Below, piece after piece: positions 55,985 through 64,000 of a stretch of DNA of 64,000 nucleotides (position 1 is its first letter; every line of letters begins with the position of its first letter). A model generated the notes under the pieces. That model saw only the letters and a list, made by a program, of their open reading frames with translations. It was not told the DNA's origin and did no database searches. Source of the stretch: Combretum micranthum (lineage: Eukaryota > Streptophyta > Magnoliopsida > Myrtales > Combretaceae); the NCBI GenBank assembly GCA_024138025.1, contig JAMXBD010001361.1:1-64000 (forward strand). Direction: 5' to 3'. A program made the position numbers and the translations under genes.

Positions 55985-56190
55985 CCAAATGTGCTATTTT
56001 GGTTTCAATTGCTTCAATGGTTCCATCGACGGGATTATTCAATCATCTATCTAACCGTTAAAATAAATATAATAATTTGAATATTAACTATTTTAGTGGT
56101 TCAATCACAATTGGATGTGGTGTGAGCTATTGGATAGGAACAATACTGGTCCCGTTAAAATTAATGATGAGACCATAGAATTTCCTAAAC
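55985..56190. repeat. third copy of the ~200-bp dispersed repeat, inverted
   Basis: The reverse complement contains AGGAAATTCTATGGTCTCAT, TTGTGATTGAACCACTAAAA and TAGTTAATATT, matching the two units at 44639-45045. Confidence 0.7.
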
Positions 56191-57830
56191 TTTTGTCCTA
56201 ATAGAATAAATTATCTATATATATGTATACTTGTAGATTTATAGTATGATAACTTGAGCCAGTACGATCCCGCTTAGATACGAATCATTGGACTTGGATG
56301 ATGCTTATGGTTTGGAGTAAATCTTCGTATCCTTATCGATTTCATTGCACAAGGTGATTACATACCCCTTTTACAATATAAGGATATCAAAAGAATTTTC
56401 CTTCTCTTCCTCACTTTTTTTATTTATTTTGATTTCAAATGGTATATTTAGTAAGTAGAAATCTAAATCCATATTACATTCCTTTATTTTATATTTATAA
56501 TTATTTTGAAAAGATAGAAGAACAATTCCAAATGAGCACTTTTATTTTACCATTTTAAATATATCTACTTGATTTACTTTATGATCTTATCTTATTATCT
56601 TACTCCCCCACTCCCCCAAAATAGATATACAATAAATATCAGCGGCATAACTATAAAAATTGTTGTTCTAGTATTTATTTGTATATGACAAACAATATAT
56701 ATATATATATATCTTGTGTTGTGGTAAGTGCACTAAACATGGTGTTAAGAACTTATACTATACGTTCTTCTCATGATGTGTGTACTATTCTCATTGTCCT
56801 ATCTTGTAATGCAAACCAAACACTATTTAAGTGATATGATATCCAGATTTAAATTATTATTATGAATTATCGAAATTTAAATTAGGTAACTATTACCAAG
56901 TATCCTATACTTGTGATTGATGAATTGATGAGCATATGCAATATTTCCAAGATTGATCATCTTGAAAGGGAACAAATTATATGATTACTGATCCACCCAT
57001 ATAAAAATTACACAAATACAAATCACATAAAATTAATTGTCAAAGTACCAATACAAAATCGCCTCTTCATAATGCAATTCATATGTTAATATGTGAATCG
57101 CATGTCTAATATTCAATTCACGTGTAAACATGAAATGCATGATCAACGCGTAATTCATTATAGCAAATCATGAATCGCTTATTCAACATGTGATTTAGAG
57201 TAGTATACGTTTCACTAAGTGGCATATTCATCATGTGTTTTTTTTTTTTTTTATGAAACCATGAATTGCAGCTTGCAAATGTGATTTAGCATCAGTAATT
57301 AGGGAATAAAATCATCTTATTTGTACGTAGGTAATTATAAAAAAAAAAAAAAAAAAAAACTTGTATACACTATTTCACTCTCTTTCAAGGTACATTAGAT
57401 ATGCGTGCATCATATGTACATAAAATCATCTTAATGATGTCTTTTAGCCTCTCCAATGCCTATTTTCATTCCAATCTATCATAAATGACACACTTGCATC
57501 TATTCATGTTGATTTTCTTTGATAAAATCCTTTTATATAGTAAATTTGGAAATAACATCTACTACATTTGCACCAAGAACTCCAATTACTTCTCTTCAAT
57601 ATCAATGGAATGTTCTTTTGATCAATCTTCAATGGAGTATCTAAGGAATGAGATTTAAGTTAAAAGAATAGTAAAAAATCTCAAGAAAATCCAAGGTGTC
57701 TTAAATTGGCATATCCCAACAATGACCAAGAGAATTAAGAGGATTTTAAGATTAATTGGGCATTACTGAAAATTTATAATACTTAAGAAAAGTGTGACCA
57801 CTGATAATAGAGAGGTTTAAATGGGGAGAG
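56191..57830. other. unassigned AT-rich DNA
   Basis: No gene or clear element. Includes a poly(T) run (57239-57252), a poly(A) run (57341-57359) and a stretch (57061-57240) where AATTCATATG, GTGAATCGCATG, CAATTCACGTG and CATGAATCGC recur irregularly. Confidence 0.45.
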
Positions 57831-58249
57831 TATCACGCCCTAACATGTACCCTAAACGTGACAGCCGCATCACTCGGAAACTTTCATATTGGTACAAAGC
57901 GTACGTTCACAACAAAGGGAGACCGGTGGAGTTATGCATTTTAAGATAATGGTAGTGGAACATACTAAATAATACTTAATATAATTCATCAAAGTATAAG
58001 GTTCTATAACTTCTATAAGGCATTCTCCTAATAAGTCTCCATAATAACAAAGTCTTACTAGACAAATAACTAAAACTAGAAAATTTTAGAAGAAATCTAA
58101 TCTAAGTCTTCAAAATAAAATTCCTCCAAAAGCTTTCCAAAACATAGATTCTACTCGAACGGACATGGTAGTCTTGGGTACATAAATAACGATCCTGCAA
58201 CATCAAAACTCTATTGGGAAATAAGCATAACTAGCTTAGTGAGATAATC
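57831..58249 (-). mobile_element. LTR-like repeat L8 (family L), 3' end only
   Basis: TATCACGCCC then CCTAAACGTGACAGCC is the reverse complement of the family-L terminus, with TG mutated to TA. It proceeds inward to AACTAGCTTAGTGAGATAAT, the conserved text near the third acceptor-like site. Cut at 58250 by M4; the rest is outside the window or lost. HP1/HP2 is not reached. Confidence 0.75.
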
Positions 58250-58302
58250 TATAAAGACCCAACCTACTAAACCTCGAGATATAGTGTTCCGAGTCCCCAA
58301 CC

Positions 58303-58328
58303 ACATATAATATTTGCATATTATATGT
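58303..58328 (-). other. terminal hairpin of M4
   Basis: ACATATAATA (58303-58312)/TATTATATGT (58319-58328), 10 perfect pairs, loop TTTGCA, framed by AACC and GGTT. Homologue of 41418-41442; the extra two pairs are matched on both arms. Confidence 0.65.
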
Positions 58329-59629
58329 AAGGTTATCTTAAAACTACCATTAATACAAAGGTATATACTTCAAAAAATTTCTTCCAAGCTTTCTTCTCAA
58401 AATCAAGGCCACTTGGGTCCTACTTGTCCTATTCGTCCATAAACTTCTCAAAATCTGACCCATAACCCGAATCATCATGTAGTTCATCATCAAGACCTGC
58501 GAAGCAGCGACAGTGAGCCAAATGCCCAATACACAGTAATAAATACACAAGCGAAACACCAAGCAAACTTATTTTAATGCAACTCATCAACAATTGAGTC
58601 ATTATCTTGCTTAATTCTCATTTAACAAAACAATAGTGGGGTATTCAAACCCCGACGTCAACCTTTAGGAATTCAAAAGTCCTGAGTAATAGCCGCTGCT
58701 CAGGGGGTTGATATAAGCAATCTGAATACCTATATCCCTTATATCTATTCAATAAAAGTAATCTCATCTAGAGTTTATAGCCGTTACTCAACTTCACTTA
58801 ACTTAATCCATAACATCATTCAGTTCACACATCCCCATAAACATTAAACTAAATCATATTACTTCATCTCAAGTGTAAGCAAAACTCTCTATCGATTAAC
58901 CGCTTAACCATAAAAGAATCGCTATTGCATCATAGTGTATCATTGCATCATGGTGATAGTCATTGCATCATGACAAAAAAGGTTAAAGCACCAATATCTA
59001 ACATGTCATTGCATCATGACAGGTTCTCGTTCCTCAAACCAGATTAAATGGCATAATAGACAATGAATTACTAAGCCAACTTAAATTAAGTCAAGTTCAA
59101 TTATGCCTATTCCTAGTATACAACAATCAAGCTACTACATACCTGAACTCAGTAGAGAATCACTAGTTTCACGCAGAGGAAAATCAATTGAAGAACCCTT
59201 TACTGTAACAAGAAATTCAAAATAAAATCAACAATTATACTTAAACTATACATACAACATAACTAATTCTAGTTCAATAATCATGGAAATTTGATTATTT
59301 GTTAAATCTACAAATCCACTTAATTCATGCTTAATTATATCACTCAATCATCATTACACATCAAATATCATTAATCTATCTCATTTTAGTCCAAAAAGAT
59401 CCATTTCCTAAGCAAAAACACATTTAGCAAACAAATACAAGTTTTTAAACTTTGTTTGGAAAATATATATGCTAAAAAAAAGTAAAATTTAAGCATTGAT
59501 AATTTTTTATTTTCAAAAAATTAAACGTGAAAATTGTAGATCTCTTTTTAGGCTTTCCAACGCAATTTGAATCACCTAAATATGAGTTTGGACGAAAAAG
59601 TTGTCATTAAAATGCGAAACAGTATTACG

Positions 59630-59940
59630 TCAGGGAAAACACGAGTCACGCCCGTGATTTTTGAAAAGCTGTCATAAAATGGCCTTTGAACTAAGAATCA
59701 CACCTGTGATTTTTGAGTTTCAAAGTTTTTTACCAACCCAAGGGTACCAAGGGATGGATCACGCTCGTGATTCATGAAAATTTCCTAAACAAAGCTTTTT
59801 CTCGCAAAATCACGCACATGATTCATGAAAACACCCACATTAAACACAACTAAGGAACAAATCACGCCCATGATTCATCAAATTTGTCCAACCTGAGCCT
59901 ACCAAGGCTTGAATCACGCTCGTGATCTGCTTCCTAATAG
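59630..59940. repeat. array of AATCACGCCCGTGATT near-palindromes
   Basis: Six variants: GTCACGCCCGTGATTTTT, AATCACACCTGTGATTTTTG, GATCACGCTCGTGATTCATG, AATCACGCACATGATTCATG, AATCACGCCCATGATTCATC, AATCACGCTCGTGATCTG. Spacing is irregular (about 40-70 bp). The motif is shared with M1. Confidence 0.85.
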
Positions 59941-61437
59941 CCTATTCAAACTTACATGTTTTTCAAACTCCTTTTTGTCCAAATTTGCACATTCTACTTA
60001 ACTTCCACTCATCTCTTTAACAACCAAATTCATGCTCAAACCTTAACTCAACTTCAACACAAACTAAACACTTCTAACATTACTCCCACACTTCAAAACT
60101 CATAAAACAACATTCCAAACACATTGTTACATTCTTTTACACTTATAACCACTTCCAACTTCCTTCTAAACTTCACATAACTTAACCTACTCAAAATCAA
60201 CTTCAAGCTTTGCCAACACTTCGCACTACTTCCAAAATATATTTAGCAAGTTAAATAACATCAAAACACAACCTATACTTCCATTAGCACATCAAACTAC
60301 TTAAACTCATACATAGCTAAACTTACACTAACATGTATTTCATATTCAAGGCATAAAGAAAGAGTAACAAAACTCATACACTTGCATGGACTTACATGGA
60401 TGAGGCATTGTCTTGAAGGAAGCTTTTGGACTTTGGTTGCTTGTCTAGTGAAGGGTTTAGGCTATTTTTCCCTAGAGAGAAGAAAGAAAAACAAAGAGCA
60501 AAGGAAGAAGGAGAAGTTAGATTTTCATATGGGGGAAATAAGCTGCCCAAAAGTGAGCCTTTTGATCAAAATATGGATTCAAACTTATCCTCAACTTGAC
60601 TTTTTAAGGCTACTATGGATTGGGCTTGCTTTTTGCATGTTTTGGGACTTATTTAAGATTAAAAAGGGCTTACAACATGGGCTAAAATAAGAGAAATTTT
60701 CTGCTATGTTTTTGGGCATTCAAAAGCTTATTTTGAAAATTTCCATGCTAAATTCATACTTATTAACTCATATAAAACACAAATATTAATTATACTTTAC
60801 ACACATTACTACATATAAAACAAAAGCATTAATTATTATCTCACATATACTGTAAATCTCGGTATTCTTGGTAGTTAAGAAACCCCGGGAATTGGAAGCG
60901 AAACCCTAATCCGGTCCGGTTTGAGTCCAGTGAGAGGAGCTTAGGAACCTTAAATCCGGCTTTACTTCGGTTTCATAATAAAAGAAGTTTTATAAAGTAA
61001 ATGAAGTTGAATTATTCTTCTAAAGTATATTTTAGACCTTTGAAAGTTTTAAATTCGGGAATTTTTCAATTCCGGGCCTTCCCGAGCTCAATTACGGAAA
61101 ATCTGCCCCAGACCACGAACTCAGAAAAATGTTCCGGAATATTTATTAGAACCATAATTTTATAAGGATTCCAAAAATATCAATTTTATAATTTTCTGGG
61201 CTATAAAGATTACCGTTATAGCTTTTTCCGTGTTTTTGTTACAACCGGTAAAGTAGATGTCTTGTCTACTATTCACAAGTACAACCTACACTACACACTA
61301 CCCATACCCTATTCTTACATCCTTACAACTACTCATTTCAATTTTCTTTTCCAATGAATTTTGTCTCTTAATTAATTATTACATTTATTACATTTTAATT
61401 ATCTAAATTACAAAAAATCAAATTTCACACACACACT

Positions 61438-61463
61438 CCCCCCCCCCCCCCCCCCCCCCCCCC
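61438..61463. repeat. poly(C) tract of L9
   Basis: 26 consecutive C directly after CACACACACT and before AGATGGCCGGCGCC. Confidence 0.95.
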
Positions 61464-63574
61464 AGATGGCCGGCGCCCCTCCCCTCTTTTCCGCCTTATT
61501 TTTGCCTTTTCTTCACTTATTTTATTAACTAAAACCCTAATCCATTAATATATAAAGCTAATGTTCATTCTCTCTCTTTATTTTACTTGTTTCAAATTTT
61601 TACAAAAGAGAAAAACTCTCTCTTTCCCCTCCTTAAGTGCCGTCAGCCTCCCCCTCTCCCACTCTTACATTTCCAACTCAAATCTTCTTCCTTTCTACCT
61701 TTGATCTCCATTGGTATGTTGATTTAAGCTTTGTTCTTCCTAGATCTTGTAATGGCAAAGCTATCTCTTGTGTGTTTTCTCTCATTTGATCCCAATGAGC
61801 TCATGCTAGGGACATGAAAACACTTGAACAAGAATATCAAGCCATCACAAGACATGGATCTAGTGTTTAGATGAGTTTATGTTAAGATATCTTCTTGTTC
61901 ATGCATGTAAAGTAGAGATCTTGCATATATATTGATGTTCATGCCATGAAATTTATGATTCATGCACTATATTTAGTAGATATAATATTTAGACATCCAC
62001 ATCTTCATCTACATGTATGATCATAGAGTTATTTTGATTTCCATGCATTGATGATCATAAAAATATAGCCTTGTTGTGTATAGATATGTTAGGTAGTAGA
62101 TCTCCATGTATAGAAGGCAAGAACATTGAAAAAGGAAAGGTTTTGTCACATATGAATTGTTGGAAATTCGGATGAAATTAGAACCCTACTTTAAAAACCA
62201 CCAAAACCATTTTTAAACTCATATTTCACATGAAAAATGAAGGATATATGAAATAGGTATCTTGAAGGAATGATTTTCATAAGTTTAGATGAGTTTAGTC
62301 ATGATAAAAATATGAAACAAGTAGTAAAGCTAGAATGAAGAAATATTGATATATGGATATATAGTCAAATTCGTATTTTTGGGTGATGCCCACATGAACA
62401 CTTAGTATCCAAGCTTAGATGGCATGTTTTATGAGCTAAATGAAGTCTTTAGATGATAGATATATTGGAGCTTTAATTTTTGATGCCCTAAACAAGTTTT
62501 CTCATAAGGAAAATGCAAGGAAATGAAATTTACAAAATTCGGATTTTTACAAATAGCTTTTTTAAAAACATGTTTACCAAATGAAAAATGTGGATTTTTA
62601 TGCATAAATGAAGGTCATGATTATTATAGACTTTGAGGACTTATTTTCATTTAGATAACAAGTGAATTTCAAGAATAAAATCACAGGAACCCTAGGGAAT
62701 GTAAAATTGGGAAAAATAACTCTTTAAGAATAACCTTTGTGGAATTTTATAACAATTAGAAGTTCCTAAGAATTCATCATCAAAAATCATCAAGACCATG
62801 CATGTATTGAATTCATTACATCACATTCATGTTAGGAATTCATTCATATACCATCTATACATGAATCATCAACTAGGAACATTTTTCATCAAAAGCAAAA
62901 CCAATTTTCGGAATTGGAGGATTTACGGAGCAGATCTGATCCTACTGTTCCGTGACCTTAGTATCTTCAAAACTTGAAAATAATATTAGAAATAGATAGA
63001 TCTTTCGAAGTAGATAGAGATCGATATAAAATTTGTGAAATTCCGAGTTAAAATGACCAAGTTATAGCCGTTTTAAGTCGGAGCTTCCGCAAATAGCGCG
63101 AATTCCGAATTCATCTAGTTTAGATGCATAGCTTGGATTAGTTACATGATGAGAATCTCATTAGGATTATTCTTACTTGGTAAGTGATCCCGAGCAAGAC
63201 GACACCCTGCCTCCCGATTATTTCTACTAAAAAGACCGGCGTCCAATGGCCGAGTGAGTACTACTTCCACTCTCAATTAATGGTTGTGATTGTAATGTAG
63301 TGGCACTAGTGGGTAGGCAAAGATAAAAATGGATATGTATGATGGGGTATATGGGAGTTATATAATTGTCTGTTGTTGATGTGTGAAATGGAACTTAAGG
63401 AATATCGAAACCAGGTGTTAAGCTATTGATTGATTAGCTAGTATTTTATGTTGAATGTCTGTGAATAATAGTTGGCCACCTGAAAGAACTGAATTAATGT
63501 ATATTTGACTTCAATTGTAATTGGATTCATTCACATCACGATGGGGATGGAGCATTAGCATTGGTTGGCTTTTC

Positions 63575-63660
63575 GTGATTCATAAAACGAATATGTTGGT
63601 TAATCGTGATCCATAAAACGAATATGTTGGTTAATCGTGATCCATAAAACGAATTATTGT
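63575..63660. repeat. ~30-bp minisatellite in L9
   Basis: Three units of CATAAAACGAATATGTTGG followed by TTAATCGTGATC. The first two are nearly identical; the third diverges after AAACGAAT. It corresponds to 19030-19142 in L4. Confidence 0.9.
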
Positions 63661-63719
63661 TCAGTTGACCGTGAGCTTAAACGGCATCGTACCGCAGGAT
63701 TCGTTAATCTGCTAACCCG

Positions 63720-63769
63720 GGATGGAGGGCGCAAGTCCATCCACATATGATTTCCGGTTGGTCATATGT
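63720..63769 (+). other. HP1-HP2 two-hairpin module of L9
   Basis: HP1: GGATGGA (63720-63726)/TCCATCC (63736-63742), 7 perfect pairs, loop GGGCGCAAG. HP2: ACATATGATT (63743-63752)/GGTCATATGT (63760-63769), 10 pairs with two T-G wobbles, loop TCCGGTT. Confidence 0.7.
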
Positions 63770-64000
63770 TTGTTGAACTCATTTGTTTGATGCATACACT
63801 TGCTTGAATAATCACTTGTTTGAATGAATTGTACTTAATTGTGATATGGAAGTTCTTACTCACTAAGCTAGTTAGCTTACGCCCCCATAGTTTTTACTTA
63901 TTGCAGCACGAGTTTATCTGGCTTAGACCGAGGCAAGCCACAGCTCAGGTACCGGAGATAGGAGTTTCCCATAGAAGTTTACTTCATTTTTGTATAGACT

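Larger units (their letters stand above)
58250..60850 (-). mobile_element. LTR-like repeat M4, interrupted by L9
   Basis: TATAAAGACCC at its left end corresponds to TGTAAGGACCC of M3, followed by the shared 'CCCCAACCACATATAA' hairpin region. Minus orientation follows from the polypurine patch (60474-60515), a CT-rich leader in reverse, and a donor-like GTAAGT in reverse near 60388. A near-palindrome array lies at 59630-59940. L9 begins at 60851 inside it, so its remaining sequence is beyond the window. The 102-codon ORF at 60382 covers the leader and shows no domain. Confidence 0.65.
60851..64000 (+). mobile_element. LTR-like repeat L9 (family L), 3' end outside window
   Basis: Starts TGTAAATCTCGGTATTCTTG. 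Then: poly(C) (61438-61463) with TGGCCGGCGCC just after it, TATATAAA (61549), CT-rich leader, core block (62989-63088), ATGGCCGAGTGAGT with GTGAGT at 63254, a three-unit minisatellite (63575-63660), HP1/HP2 (63720-63769), acceptor-like TTATTGCAG at 63906. It is a close relative of L4. The sequence after 63906 matches L4 well and is open in one frame (HEFIWLRPRQ), but I see no conserved start. Confidence 0.75.

Noticed and set aside
60382..60690. 102-codon ORF in M4
   Set aside because: Covers the purine-rich leader region of M4 in the antisense direction; Lys/Glu low complexity, no domain.

Overview
Plant nuclear DNA, most likely from an AT-rich eudicot genome. I find no intact host protein-coding gene, rRNA or tRNA gene. 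The content is layered transposable elements: a degenerate Ty1/copia element, a degenerate Ty3/gypsy chromovirus-like element, a pogo/Emigrant-type DNA transposon, hAT-like and other short inverted-repeat elements, tRNA-derived SINEs of about 100 bp, a probable Helitron end, a foldback-like element, and above all two groups of non-coding LTR-like elements. The species cannot be named from the sequence.

The dominant component is what I call family L: nine copies, 3.3-4.3 kb when complete, TG...CA termini, 5-bp target-site duplications where both ends are seen, no protein domains. Copies: L1 (1-3663,+), L2 (3664-5821,+), L3 (14790-22514,+), L4 (18424-21814,-, inside L3), L5 (32510-39544,+), L6 (33013-36518,+, inside L5), L7 (50624-53906,-, inside the gypsy LTR), L8 (57831-58249,-), L9 (60851-64000,+, runs off the window). 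A second group, M, is about 2.7 kb: M1 (8302-10961,+), M2 (27801-30527,-), M3 (41362-44072,-), M4 (58250-60850,-). They behave like solo LTRs or very large LTR derivatives whose autonomous partner is not in the window.

Layout. 1-5821: L1 nested in L2. 5822-8301: short inverted-repeat element, 45-bp tandem duplication, unassigned DNA. 8302-10961: M1. 10962-14789: unassigned, ending in a degenerate GC-motif array. 14790-22514: L3 with L4 inserted. 22515-24988: inverted-repeat element, AG microsatellite, pogo-like element with a transposase remnant, SINE. 24989-31726: copia element interrupted by M2. 31727-39800: an inverted-repeat element split by L5, itself split by L6. 39859-40440: SINE and Helitron-like end. 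40649-44215: hAT-like element split by M3. 45680-54308: gypsy element with 517-bp LTRs, one LTR split by L7. 54309-57830: foldback-like and dispersed repeats. 57831-64000: L8, M4 and L9.

The signal I consider most interesting is structural. All eight L copies that retain the region, plus M1, carry two adjacent short hairpins (HP1 and HP2) near the 3' end. Loop sequences are similar (about GGGNGTAAA and TYCGGAT) while the stems change sequence between copies and stay paired, including G-U intermediates. L copies also share a roughly 100-bp core with its own hairpin, a TATA box followed by a CT-rich leader, and splice-site-like motifs at fixed positions. This suggests a structured, perhaps spliced, non-coding transcript encoded by the LTR itself. 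That is inference; the pairings were read by eye and have not been tested statistically.
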